Assembly: GCA_963402885.1 (NCBI GenBank)
Contig: OY727094.1
Span: 15,936,501-16,000,500 of the forward strand
Direction: 5' to 3'
Length of the DNA stretch: 64,000 nt
Origin: Antedon bifida
Taxonomy: Eukaryota; Echinodermata; Crinoidea; Comatulida; Antedonidae
Positions within the stretch are counted from its first letter, which is position 1. Each line of letters opens with the position of its first letter. Positions 10,924-21,837 of this stretch are shown here, in pieces. The position numbers and the translations under genes were made by a program. The notes below the pieces were generated by a model, which was given only the letters and a program-made list of their open reading frames with translations, was not told the DNA's origin and made no database searches.

Positions 10924-13900
10924 TTTCATTTCATTTCATTTATTTCACTATCATCATCGCAGCCTTAGCTGAATTACAAAGATATTTACATTTTCTCAAT
11001 ATTAAAATTTGTATAAAAGTATAAAACCAATGATAATTATATATAAAAAAGGAGGCAATTTACACAAGAAATACAATACAGGAACATTCAACAAGTTTAG
11101 CATTAAAATATTAAAATAGAAAAAAAAACACCAAAGAGGACCAAAAAGAATTGCATAGCTGTACTGGGTGATATATAATGATTATTCATTTAGAAGCGAG
11201 ATAAGGTATGGTATTGCACTTTTTCTATATCTTTCAACTCTGCATTTGGGTTGTTGATACTTTACACGTCTTAGTTTCATGTTACTTACATTCTTCACTG
11301 GAAACCATTTTCCAAAATGAATACTTTTTGAACAATTCAGAGCAAACTTATAGCATAGATTACGCCTTCTATCAGATAAAGTATCTAAAGAAAGATCATT
11401 GAGTGCTTGGTCATAACATATGTAGTCATTACACAATATTATTCTGCAAGCCCTTTTTTGGACAGATTCTATCATATCACTTTGTTTCTTAGTGAGACTA
11501 GAATGCCATACTGGGACAGCATATTCAACACTTGGTCTTATGTAACTCTTAAATACATCTACAAGATCAAATTTCGGAAGATTGAACTTTCTTAATCTAC
11601 ACAATATATGCAGACGTCTGCTGGCTTTCGATACAATTTCTTTAACATTACGGTCCCATTTGAGGTTGGCTTGTATCCATAAACCTAGTAACTTAGTTTC
11701 ATTAACGATTTCAATTGTAGCATTACCAATCAAAAGGGGTTCATGTTCATATTGATTTCTTTGAAAGTTAAAATACATAGTTTTACATTTAGTTGGGTTA
11801 AGTTTTAGTTTGTTTTCATTAGACCATACATTCAGTAAAGCAACATCATTCTGAATTGAGGAAATTTCATCCTTTTTTACTATCTGTCCTATGCACAAAT
11901 CATCTACATATTTCCAAGTTTTACATGGCGAGTCTTGCATGGCATCATTAATTAGAGCAAGAAAGATCATAGGCCCAAGGAGTGTGCCTTGAGGGACGCC
12001 ACATGTTAGATTAACACTCATTGATAATGTGGATTTATAGCGTACTTGTTGGGTTCTGTTTGACAAAAAGCTAATTAACCACGGTACAATTTCAGGTCTA
12101 CAGCCAAGTGTTACTAATTTAGAAACTGCTATTGTGTGGTCAACACAATCGAATGCTTTACTAAAGTCAGTTAAAACTAACTGACCAACAGATTTGGGAA
12201 TGTTACTACCTTCATAGAACACATTTAGTAGATCAACCAAATTATGGGTTGTAGAAAAGTGTTTACGGCAACCATATTGGTTGTTATCAAGATTTTTCTC
12301 GATATCTGTTAAGAGCCATTTTTTAATGAAGCCCTCAGCTACCTTAGCTAGGATACATGTAAGCGAGATTGGTCGAAATTTGTCAACCCTAGTACAACCA
12401 TTTTCTTTGGGAACAGGAGTAACAATAGCATCCTTCCACATAGTTGGGACATGACCCTCACTGAGGGAGGCATTTAAGATATTAGTCATAGGGATGCTTA
12501 GTTCGCATGCAAAATCTCTTATTAATCTGTTAGGCACATTATCAGGGCCCGGGGACTTATTTACTTTAACTTTTCTTAATTGATTGTACATTTCCCATTC
12601 TTTTACATTAGGGGGTTTATTGGCAGGTAAATACGTAGGAAGCTTACATAAATCAATACTAGGTCTGCTTTGGGAAGTTATAGCAAAATGGTTGTTTACA
12701 AAATTACTTATACCATGATAGTCATCCTGCGGAATATCCTCTACACTAATAAGTGGTTGGGGTTTAGTTTTATTAGCTAACATCTGCACGCCTTGGTGCC
12801 ATTTATGGGGATTAGTAGCTTTTAAGTTTAATAAACGTTCATTGTAAAAGTTCATTTTGTCTTTCTTGATCACTTTTTGTACCATATTCCTATAGAATTT
12901 CCATTGCAGCGATTTACCATGATTAGTAAAAGCGTGTTGACGTTTCATTATAAGATCCTTTGCTTGTTGCGAAATCCATGGCTTATCAGTTGGATGTATC
13001 TTAATGGATTTAACCGGGAAGAAAGTGTTGATAGCAGAAGTCAATGACAAATAAAATGATTGCGTTTTCTGTTCAGTATTACTCGCGTTAATAACCTCGT
13101 TCCAGTCATGGGTAGTTATCCAACGGCCAAATTCTTCAACACTTCTCGCTTTCATTGGTCTGATTACACGCTTTTCGATTTTGTTGCTATTCGTCCTTGT
13201 AGTTGCTGACAACAGAACACAATTATGATCGCTAGCACCCATCGGCGACACAATTCGGGGATTGCAATAATACTGCTTCAGATTGGTGGCTATAATATCT
13301 AGTATTGCATCCCCTCGCGTTGGTTCTTTCACAATTTGTTTTAGGTTATGTGCACGGCATAGTGGGGCTAGGTCAGTTCTGTTCAGGTCCCCCATAATAA
13401 TGAAGCCAGCGTCTGGGTGTTTAAGTTTAAGACTGTCAAGAGATTTAATAATATGATCCAAAAGCAGTTGTTGGTCAGAAGAATTAGGTGGAATATATAT
13501 TCCACAAACTATAATAGAGGATACAGCTCTGGGGAGCCTCTTCGGTCTTATAAAAACCCAAACACACTCTAGCTCTTCGGGTACTACTATTTCAGGTATT
13601 CTTCGCGACAGAAATTCAGAATTAACATATACGGCCACTCCACCACCCTTCTTATGCGTTCTATGATAGGTATAAATATTGAAGTTGTTAATCATCAGTG
13701 CATCATCTGTTATTTGCGGTGTTTGCCAAGTCTCTGTGACAACTGCTAAATCAATACAATTTTGAAGTAGAAGGGTTTCTAGTTCGTCCACACGGTAGAT
13801 TAAAGAACGCGGGTTAGTCAGGAAAATCGATGGGAGTGATGGCTGTAACTTTGTATAGTTGACTTTACGAAGTGAATTAGGGAATAAACTACTTAGAAAA

Positions 13901-14333
13901 CGCCCTCGCTTGTTGTCTATATAATCAGAAGCACGTGTAACAGTGATAATAGTGGGAATTTTTCTGCGTATATTTACACCACCTCTTCTACCTCTACTTT
14001 TACGATAGATGCCAAGATTATTCAGCTTAGTGAGGGTTCCCTTAGGTAGGTATCGCACCTTATTACGACGTTTAATGAAGGCTGATCCAATATAAAATAG
14101 CTCATGTCTGGAATAACGAGTCATTTTGGCTTGCTCAGTGGCTTGTGTATCATTCCAAGATAAGAATTAAATCCCTTTTCGTTAAAATTTGAGAACTTAT
14201 CTCACCCCAACAACAGCAGTACAGATACAATGTTAAAAAGGGAAATTATCTCAATCCAACACCAACAGTACAGTTAAAATGTTAAAAAGTGGTTCCACAT
14301 CAAAACATGAAAAGAAAAAGTACTTGCACAAAG
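10924..14333 (-). mobile_element. LINE (Jockey/CR1-like group) inserted in the Gmr1-like RNase H
   Basis: The minus-strand element carries a long ORF2 and a 3' tail of (TGAAA)n, seen on the plus strand as TTTCATTTCATTTCATTT at 10919-10940. TTTCA at 10919-10923 and 14334-14338 is the likely target duplication: deleting the LINE and one copy gives GCT ATT TCA ATA AGC, which keeps the RNase H frame. About 200 bp lie upstream of the ORF2 start and no ORF1 is visible, so the copy may be 5'-truncated or of a one-ORF type. Confidence 0.85.
11182..14124 (-). CDS. LINE ORF2: AP endonuclease + reverse transcriptase, 980 aa, open
   Basis: One uninterrupted frame. An N-terminal basic region (RKSRGRRGGVNIRRK, about residue 40) precedes an APE-type endonuclease: LTNPRSL (about 100), VTETW (catalytic Glu), KKGGGVAVYV, CGIYIPPNS, IIMGDLNRTDL (catalytic Asp) and GASDHNCVLL (catalytic His). 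The RT follows with KSPGPDNVPNRLIRD, FRPISLTCILAK, LTDFSKAFDCVDH (motif A), LTCGVPQGTLLGPMIF (motif B) and KTWKYVDDLCIG (motif C), then a C-terminal region with VEYAVPVWHSSLTK and VERYRKSAIPYLI. ATG at 14124 is the first Met of the frame. All catalytic residues are present, so the protein could be active; expression is unknown. The frame is antisense to its host element. Confidence 0.92.
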   Translation of the reverse strand: MTRYSRHELFYIGSAFIKRRNKVRYLPKGTLTKLNNLGIYRKSRGRRGGVNIRRKIPTIITVTRASDYIDNKRGRFLSSLFPNSLRKVNYTKLQPSLPSIFLTNPRSLIYRVDELETLLLQNCIDLAVVTETWQTPQITDDALMINNFNIYTYHRTHKKGGGVAVYVNSEFLSRRIPEIVVPEELECVWVFIRPKRLPRAVSSIIVCGIYIPPNSSDQQLLLDHIIKSLDSLKLKHPDAGFIIMGDLNRTDLAPLCRAHNLKQIVKEPTRGDAILDIIATNLKQYYCNPRIVSPMGASDHNCVLLSATTRTNSNKIEKRVIRPMKARSVEEFGRWITTHDWNEVINASNTEQKTQSFYLSLTSAINTFFPVKSIKIHPTDKPWISQQAKDLIMKRQHAFTNHGKSLQWKFYRNMVQKVIKKDKMNFYNERLLNLKATNPHKWHQGVQMLANKTKPQPLISVEDIPQDDYHGISNFVNNHFAITSQSRPSIDLCKLPTYLPANKPPNVKEWEMYNQLRKVKVNKSPGPDNVPNRLIRDFACELSIPMTNILNASLSEGHVPTMWKDAIVTPVPKENGCTRVDKFRPISLTCILAKVAEGFIKKWLLTDIEKNLDNNQYGCRKHFSTTHNLVDLLNVFYEGSNIPKSVGQLVLTDFSKAFDCVDHTIAVSKLVTLGCRPEIVPWLISFLSNRTQQVRYKSTLSMSVNLTCGVPQGTLLGPMIFLALINDAMQDSPCKTWKYVDDLCIGQIVKKDEISSIQNDVALLNVWSNENKLKLNPTKCKTMYFNFQRNQYEHEPLLIGNATIEIVNETKLLGLWIQANLKWDRNVKEIVSKASRRLHILCRLRKFNLPKFDLVDVFKSYIRPSVEYAVPVWHSSLTKKQSDMIESVQKRACRIILCNDYICYDQALNDLSLDTLSDRRRNLCYKFALNCSKSIHFGKWFPVKNVSNMKLRRVKYQQPKCRVERYRKSAIPYLISLLNE

Positions 14334-14536
14334 TTTCAATAAGCTTAAAGTATTATCTGTATGGTTGTGAATTTCAAGTTCATACTGACCACCAGGCATT
14401 GAGATGAATGGACTCAATGAAGGGTGCCAATGTTAGACTTATGAGATGGGCTCTGTTTTTACAAGGATATAAATTTAAAGTTATTTACAAGAAAGGATCA
14501 TCAAATGGAAATGCAGATGGATTAAGCCGTGCATAA
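14334..14536 (+). pseudogene. Gmr1-like RNase H, C-terminal part, pol end
   Basis: Continues the RNase H after the LINE: SLKYYLYGCEFQVHTDHQAL (Asp of the TDH motif), then a TGA stop replacing the usual Trp, MDSMKGANVRLMRWALFLQG, KKGSSNGNADGLSRA and the stop at 14534-14536. Pol ends here, about 90 bp before the 3' LTR, with no integrase downstream. Confidence 0.88.
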
Positions 14537-14611
14537 GTGATATTATAGAGGTGTTATTTGTAGTAGTTATTAGTAGATAGTTTAAAGTAAAATTATTTTA
14601 ATGTTAAATTT

Positions 14612-14627
14612 TTGGAAAGAAGGGAAA
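14612..14627 (+). promoter_or_regulatory. Polypurine tract of the Gmr1-like element
   Basis: The purine run GGAAAGAAGGGAAA directly abuts the TG of the 3' LTR, the expected position for the plus-strand primer of reverse transcription. Confidence 0.75.
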
Positions 14628-14943
14628 TGTCATAATATTATGTTTCTCAGTTCCTGTGGTTAGATAAAGAATGTCTTAGACTAGGTCTGCTAAATTTATT
14701 AGCCAATCAAAAATCGTATAATTTTGGTGGGAAACTTTGGGGGGAAAATGTTATCCTCCTCTGAAGCCCCTAATTTGCATGTTCAGTATAAGTAGTAAAA
14801 TGTAATAGATTATAGATATTAGGGGAGAAGAGAAAATAAGATCATAGTAGATAGACGTATAGAGTATAGAGAAGAAAGGTCTAGACTGGTAGAAAGTTGT
14901 ATTAATACTGAGTTACAAGAAATAAAAGTTTTAGTTGAATACA
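14628..14943 (+). repeat. 3' LTR of the Gmr1-like element
   Basis: 316 bp, TGTCATAATATTATG to GAATACA, a near copy of 3957-4268. It is preceded by the polypurine tract. The following GTATAC does not match the bases before the 5' LTR. Confidence 0.9.
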
Positions 14944-15591
14944 GTATACTTTTTGTATGAGAAATCATTCAGTGTCAGTGTCAGTGTACGTCGCATGGAT
15001 TTAAATACGCCAGAGAACGCATACGCTCGGAACCGACTCTATATATTCACTACAACCCCATTGACCACAATATTGGATCAAAGATGTTGGATAATGTTGA
15101 AACTACATATAACATTCCTAGTACAATTGGGTCATTTTGATACCCTGTATGTATAGATGCATACAATGGGAAAAACATATACATAAATGTAAACAAACTC
15201 TCTATTAGGCCTATAAGAAAGATGTTATGGTTATATGGTATTAAAGTCTCTTTGAACATGATACATATTTGAGGAATGTGAACAATTCAGATAAAATTAA
15301 AAAGGAGTACTAGAAGAGCAAATGTTGAAATTAGTTGTATCAAGTTAGAAAATGAAATTGAAAAAGTCGCCAAACAATTATATATAGGGTACAAACCATC
15401 AGATAGAAGGCCTGACATTTAGAAAAATCAGCATCTTTTCATTTGCAATGCAATTATTGTTTTAAGAAATCTTTAGTATTAATTCAAATATTTAAATGTT
15501 TATATAATGAAGAATCAAGTTCAATAACTTTGTCACCTAGACTAAAGCAGGTCACATATACTACCATACTTTTAATTTCCAGCCCTATGTG
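14944..15591. other. No supported feature
   Basis: AT-rich. A 69-codon minus-strand frame at 15050-15259 is hydrophobic but has no splice sites or homologous context that I can support. Confidence 0.4.
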
Positions 15592-15916
15592 AGTATGATC
15601 ATACTGATGCAGCCATACTACTGTACCCACTGCACCACAAAATATAAACAGTGTGTATATTTGAATGATTTCCAGCCCTATAAGTGATTATGACCTTACT
15701 GCTGTAGTATAGGAACCCCTACCACTGTACCTACTACACCACATAAAATATAAACAGTGATTATGATCATACTGCTGTAGTATAGGACTACCACTGTACC
15801 TACTACACCACATAAAATATAAATAGTGATTATGACCTACTGCTGTAGCTATAGGCCTACCCCTGTACGTACTACACCACACAAAATATAAACAGTGTGT
15901 ATGATCATACTGCTGT
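15592..15916. repeat. Minisatellite, unit about 70 bp, four to five copies
   Basis: Units share CACTGTACCTACTACACCAC, AAAATATAAACAGTG and TGATCATACTGCTG. The first copy is the most divergent and is separated by TTTCCAGCCCTA-type spacers. Short open frames across it are by-products of the repetition. Confidence 0.85.
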
Positions 15917-16418
15917 TACGCATACTCTAATAATCTTAAGATAATGAAGCCTAGTGTATAGCTACAAATGAATATCAATATATTATCTACAATTGTAACT
16001 CAAAGTATTGATATGGATTGGCATGGTAAGGTCCTGGTCAAATTAATTTACACAATTATTATTTAAAGATTATTTTAAGGCACTGTAATCAATAACTATT
16101 TAAAAGAGTACCCATGGGACTACAGAGGTGATTACTGAGTAATAATTGCATGTAATAAGTTTGTTTGTCCCAACATTTAGTCTGTCCATTTGTCTGTAGT
16201 CTATCCAATTTTTTTGTAAATTAAATCAAGCAAATTGACCAATCACAATGTGATGGATTATCTGAACTGTTGCTTGTTATTGGTCAACTCACTTGCGTAG
16301 CGCCTACATTGTGTTGACAACCAAAGCTTTAGTAAACCAAGTTTTATTTCTGGTTGACTTACTACTGTATGTTTGATAGGCTTTATAACAGTTTCATGTA
16401 TCATCATCTACTTCAAAG

Positions 16419-16581
16419 CAAAGAACTGATAACACAAGAATCTCCTGTTCTTCAATTTGCATTTAAAACACAGTATGGGTGGCTCACAATGGCGCCACCC
16501 ATTAGCTTCTATCCCACAATGCCTTTCGAAATTGTTACGCGCTTCGGACGAACAGGAGATTCTTGTGTTATAAGTTCTTTG
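16419..16581. mobile_element. Small MITE with 31-bp inverted ends
   Basis: Arms 16419-16450 and 16550-16581 are inverted copies (CAAAGAACTGATAACACAAG left; CTTGTGTTATAAGTTCTTTG right, one or two mismatches). The centre carries a CACAATGGCGCCACCC stretch. It lies where segment A departs from segment B. No target duplication was identified with confidence. Confidence 0.75.
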
Positions 16582-17298
16582 ATCAAATGTACAATAGTAT
16601 AGAAATATACCAATTTATTTGTATTTTAGTTATTCTGGTTTTTTTTAGGCTTCATCATTCAAATGTATTTATTCTGAATTAATTTGAATGTTAATGTAAG
16701 AGGCTGAATGTAATGACAAAGAGAGCATTATTGTTTTACAGTAGAATACTATAAGTATAAAATTGTTAGTCATAAATGAATATATATGATGGAAAGAAAG
16801 ACATTTTAAAAATCCTAAATTTTTGGTAAAGGGTGGATGAGTAGAATGTATGACTGACCGATTCTAAGAGGTCTCTGTTGACTATTAATTTACAATAGAA
16901 ATGAAAATACTGGACAATGATTAGTACTACTATTTAGTATAGCTGTTGCTGTTAATTTACAATAAAACCTACTAGTGACTTTATGACAGGACGGTAGACG
17001 AAGGGGGACGGTAGATGAAAAGATACGGTAGTCTACACAAAATATTAATCTGCGCATGCTTATGCACAGTATACTGAGCATACTCTGTTCTGTTCATTAT
17101 CGGGACTTATATTTGGTCGATTTAACATTCAATCCAATGGACGGAGTAAAGTTCATTGCATCATTTTGAAACTTTGCAACAATAAAAAATGGCTGATCAG
17201 TACGCAAAGAGAATACACATTGTAGTTTTTCATTTTTAGTTAAACTTAATTAAAACATCATATTTTGTCATTGTATATTATAATATGTGGTGGCTGTG

Positions 17299-17400
17299 AA
17301 TTCAATTCAATTTAATTTCAATTCAATAACATTTATTCAATAATGGTAAGACAAGAAAAACAAGCATCCTCGTAGCCTCTTTTTAAGGTTTTTATTAGGT
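17299..17400 (-). mobile_element. Possible LINE 3'-end scrap
   Basis: The plus strand shows TTCAATTCAATTTAATTTCA followed by TTTATTCAATAATGG and CATCCTCGTAGCCT. This parallels the 3' end of the LINE at 10924 (TTTCA repeats, TTTATTTCACTATC, CATCATCGCAGCCT). It suggests a heavily 5'-truncated minus-strand LINE copy. Confidence 0.45.
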
Positions 17401-18968
17401 GTTTTAATTCATCCTTTTGAACTTTGATAACTTAACTTTAAATTTTAGTTAGTGTCAATGACCAACTTAAGGAACGATCAATGTTTTAAATTTTTTTCAT
17501 TTTTGAAACAAGTTTATTTTTAATCTTTGATATTTTGTGGATAACTAAAGTTTGAATTTAAAAGAATGATCAGTCTGTTAACAAATATTAAGCTTTACAA
17601 AATGATTAAAGTTGATCTTTTTATCTTGTGATTTTCAAATAGTATACTGTTGACATTATTGCTTATACTTAAATGAATGCTGTAAAGTAAGCATTGATAA
17701 TCTGTCATTGTTCTAAAATATTAAAAACTGTAGCAACACCAACATTACAGTGGGTAGATTAATATTTAAACGAGTTTGTTTGTTATTGTCTTATAATGAT
17801 GAAGAAGATGAATAAATAAAACAATGATAGAATATGAAATCACTTTTAACTTATACTACAGACTGTGCAAAGCACTGGTGCTCACTGCTGTTACCTATTT
17901 AATAAAGCATTCCATAATGATAACAATAATGCTTACATTTTATCATCATTCCTGATGATGATCAAATAAAGTTTGAAACGTTGAATCATTCTTATTTGGA
18001 TTCAGTTTTATACTATGTTGTATTTATTATTATTTAAATAGATGATTAACAAGGCCGTATACATGGCTTTAGTCACGTGTGCAAATTTGAGTTAGTGTTT
18101 ACCGACCTACCGACCGACATAGTGAGCTTAGAGTCTCAGTGATTAAGTTCACTTAGGTTGACCCTGGTCTTCCCAATTTCATTATTTTTTTTTTATATAC
18201 TGAAATAGACCGAATAATGAAATGAAATCATCATCTAGTTTAATGCTGGTAATTGTTTTTCTTTTATTTAAATGCTATTTCAATTAAAGGTGTTTTGTAA
18301 AAAAGGTCTAAAAAAATTAAATAAAATAAAATTTTGTACAGATTTTTTGGTTTTTATTGAACAGTAAGCTGGTACTGAAAGTGCTAACAATATAAACAGA
18401 ATTTTAAAAAATAAAATAAATGATGAGTGAGGGCACTGTGTAATATAAAATGTATAGGCCCTTGTAATGTATTATGGAAAAAATAATTACAAACTAAGTT
18501 GGTAGTGTGTTGAAAATAAAAGAGAGTATGGTCAAATGCATTACTAAAAATGATGAATAAAACATTATACTAAAATATTCAGTACAACTAGCCTCTTTGA
18601 TCATTATAATAAACAGGGATCATGAAGGCATTTTTTAAGTGACTTGTCTAAAAAACAAATTTGTGAAAATTGCACTTTTAAAATACAAAAACACTATTTA
18701 ATTTTTTTTCTACGGAAGTGATTACAGTAATTTTATTAAACCCTACAAAATAACATATTCAAAATCTGATTTAATTAATCTTTATTTTTCATGATTTTGG
18801 GGACAATAGACTTTTTAATTAAATACTGTTTCAAAAATATAATGTTATTTAATAAAATGGTCAAGGCACTATTGTTTTCAATGTTTTATAAAGTGTTTCA
18901 AATGGAAATTATATTTATCAACTTTGCACTGATTACTAGTTGCATTATGGGAGTATTTTTCTATAAGT

Positions 18969-19270
18969 GTTAATAATAATAATAATAGATAGATTTAAAT
19001 AGCGCAAATAAATAATGTCTCTATGCGCTCGACAATAAAGAGAAAGAGTGGAAACCAAAAGGAAGAGAACAAAAAGACAAAGCTAAGCACCCAAACCGGA
19101 GTATGGGAATACACCATCACCGTTAACTAGGGATCAGTGTGTAAGGGATTCCCTGTGTAAGTACCCCAGTTAGCATCAGTTAAGTCTTTTCAGGAATCCG
19201 GTGCTAGTCAGAAAACAACAATAGGCAAGAAAGGTGAACAAGAGCAAAAATCTAAAAAAATGACTGGGGT
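18969..19270 (-). mobile_element. SINE-like or unclassified repeat with (TTA)n tail
   Basis: Comparatively GC-richer sequence, absent from segment B at the matching site. In minus-strand sense it ends GCGCTATTTAAATC and (TTA)n. A GAGCGCATAGAGACATT motif precedes the tail. No clear pol III A/B box was recognised. The class is uncertain. Confidence 0.45.
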
Positions 19271-21222
19271 AATAATGCAAAGAGAATAGAAGCATTGTGC
19301 AATAATTTCTTTAGTATTTTTGTATTTAATACTTTTAAAATTATATAATTAGAATAGAAAATTATTACAGTAGGCCTACTGTATAATTAGGTATGAAACT
19401 AAAAAATTACCGGCCTAATAATAGATGTTCATAACCACCAAGCTAATTGAATTCAGCTATCAAAACTAATTTCCATTATGTAATTGAATAATAATAATAC
19501 TCTATACTATGTTAATAATAAATATTCAGTTTAATATCTTTTAATTTGTTTTAACTTTAAAAGCTAGCATACCAAGATAAAGAAGCCAGTACAAGACAGA
19601 AAAACCAACAAAGTGATTTATCACTGTGAATGTATCATCCATGTGATTTTTTTGTAAATTATCAACTTTCAAATAATCAATAATCAGTATTTTGTTTCAC
19701 ATGCTTAGAATTATTTACAGGGGCAGTAGCAGGACTATCTTTAAGGGGATTGTCCAAATGTCCAGGGCCTTAGCCAGGATCTGAAAAGGGAACGAGATTT
19801 AAACAAATTTTGTTAAATGACACCTCTAGATGGCGGGAAATGCTCTCGCACATAAAATTCATAATAAATGGCACCTCTAGTTCGCCGGAAAAGACACTCC
19901 AAAGCATGCTAGTAAACAGAAATATGATCATAGCCTATTTTTTCCACCAGTACAACACATGCAACTAACATTGAAACAATAGGATAACATTTTTTGCATT
20001 TTCAATGTGAACGTCAGGGGGAAGTTCCAATGAAGGTGCTTTAGGTAAGGTAATAAATTCTAATAATTATAATCAATTAAAGCAAATCAATTAATGCAAA
20101 TCAATTAATATTATCAATCAATCAACAACAACATTTATATAGAAAACAGTTCATGAAATAAAAACAGCATATATTAAAAACAATAATAATAATTGAAACA
20201 AGTTTAACAAAAAAATATGAAGCTGCTGCTATAAATATTGAGCAAAACGTTTAAATTGTATTATTTTGAAATAAATGCTAAATATGTCATAAAACCACAA
20301 AATTCATTTTTATTATAAACTGTACAACTGTCAAATTGAAAAAAAAACATTGCTGACATGTCTAATGACTGTATTTTGAATGCTTCAAATTTAAATGATT
20401 ATCTATTTGTGAAATACTCCAGGAATATTAAGTATTTTAAATTGTATTGAACAGTTTTTATTGCGGTACAGAAAAAGTTTAATTTTTCTTTTTCTGATGA
20501 TTATGATTTCTTATTAAATGCCTCTTATGTATCGCTATTACATACTAGTAGAGCAGTTAGTGCCATAAAAATAGCCAAGTTGTGCACTTTATTACCAAAG
20601 CATGAAACTTGCCACAAAGTTTCTTTGATGTATATAGATTAAAAATATCGGGGGGTGCCAAGTGTCCAACGTCCGGTATGGCGGCCATCTTGATTTCAAA
20701 ATGGCCACCATAAAAACAAAAAGTGTTCATATCTTGGCAACTATAAACAGTAGAGACTTGATTCTGGTGTTAAATTGTTCACAAACCACATATTTCTATT
20801 TGCTCTAATGAAAAGTTTTGTCGAAAAATGACCGGAAATGACGTTTCATCCAGTTTGACCTCTTATCTGTATATCTCGGTAACTACTGGTCATTTTCAAT
20901 CGATTTTGGTGTCATTTTGTTCAGAATAGAGACATTTATATTTGTAGTAATGAAACATTTTCACATAAAATGACTGGAAATACAATTTATAACCTTTGAC
21001 ATATATAAGTATGTGAACATACTGTATGTGGTTTACATTGGTATAAATGCACCTAATTTTTTTTAACAAAATAAATGACACTTAATGCAAAAATGACCAG
21101 GAATTATTATTCTGAATTTTTGACTTTTGATGTGATAGGATAGGCATAAAGTATGACAGATCACTGAGAAACAGCAATCACTGAGCTCATCTATGCCGAC
21201 TTGTTTGCTAAACTGTGATGTG

Positions 21223-21631
21223 TCAATCGTTAGATAAAAGTTTTGGTCCTCTCTCCTTCATCTTTTTTTTTTTTTTTTGCAATGTATTATACCATATGGA
21301 AAATTGTCTGAAATAAAAGTTGAAGTGAATTGTTAGATGCCATTTGGAAATATTTTTGATGTAAAGTAGCATTCTTTCGTTGGCCTCTTTGATGTTGCAT
21401 ATGAGACAAGTTCGGAAAGTTCTCATTTTCATGAGTTAAGAGAACACCGTCTTTCAAAGTACATACTACAAACTTATCCTGCATTTGTGCAGTAGACCTA
21501 CTTTCATTAGTCAGAAACTCAGATAATTCTTGTTCATTTTCGTTGCATCTAAAAAAATGTACTCCATTTTTATAGTAATGGGCCTTTGCTGTAAACCATC
21601 TGAATCCGTTTTCTCGATTTTCTCTAGTCAT
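21223..21631 (-). pseudogene. Broken ORF with FLYWCH-like zinc-finger traces
   Basis: The frame from 21631 reads GFRWFTAKAHYYKNGVHFFR plus C, then DKFVVCTLKDGVLLTHENEN and FPNLSHMQH. After an apparent frameshift another frame gives IKEANERMLLYIKN. The spacing W/F ... F-R-C ... C ... H ... followed by a charged helix recalls the FLYWCH domain found in Mutator-like transposases and some host proteins. The assignment is weak. It lies between the left arm and the minisatellite. Confidence 0.35.
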
Positions 21632-21837
21632 TGATTTTTTAGCAAAATCCGAACCAAATCAATTCGTAAAAGACATCTCAATATAATTATTCAAGTAATT
21701 CTCAAATTAGTGACATGGACTTACAATATACTGTTCTGTACTAGACCTTTTTAGGCATCCACCTGTGGACTTTCACTTTGAAGGTCTTGGTCTCCTAACC
21801 ATACAAGAAACAATGTCTAATTTAATCAATCAAAGTA

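Larger units (their letters stand above)
3957..14943 (+). mobile_element. Gmr1-like Ty3/gypsy LTR retrotransposon, multiply interrupted
   Basis: Two direct LTRs (3957-4268 and 14628-14943), both of TG...CA form, bracket pol remnants on the plus strand. Order along the element: a possible integrase C-terminus (about 4289-4398), RT (8042-8573, 10171-10500), RNase H (10700-10923, 14339-14536), then a purine tract and the 3' LTR. RNase H followed directly by the LTR, with no integrase after it, is the order of Gmr1-like elements, which place integrase before RT. Gag, protease and most of integrase are gone. Three younger insertions (4401-8039, 8577-10170, 10924-14333) account for most of its length. 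No clear target-site duplication flanks the LTRs. Confidence 0.85.
16255..19905. repeat. Paralogous segment A (partner B at about 43180-47545)
   Basis: Collinear blocks in the same orientation recur about 26-27 kb downstream. They include 18360-18720 with 43330-43720 (TGAGTGAGGGCACTGTGTAA), 18840-18910 with 44100-44160, 19310-19380 with 45120-45190, 19430-19640 with 45780-45985 and 19660-19870 with 47325-47540. The copies differ by insertions specific to one side: in A the MITE at 16419 and the repeat at 18969; in B a LINE tail at 45207 and the satellite element at 46027. It reflects a segmental duplication or two copies of one large repeat. Confidence 0.75.

Noticed and set aside
3957..14943. 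Target-site duplication flanking the Gmr1-like element
   Set aside because: ACCCC before the 5' LTR does not match GTATA after the 3' LTR. The GTA shared after both LTRs could be chance, so no duplication is claimed.
15050..15259. Minus-strand hydrophobic frame resembling a membrane segment
   Set aside because: Only 69 codons, no consensus splice sites, no recognisable family, and it lies next to an LTR in AT-rich DNA.
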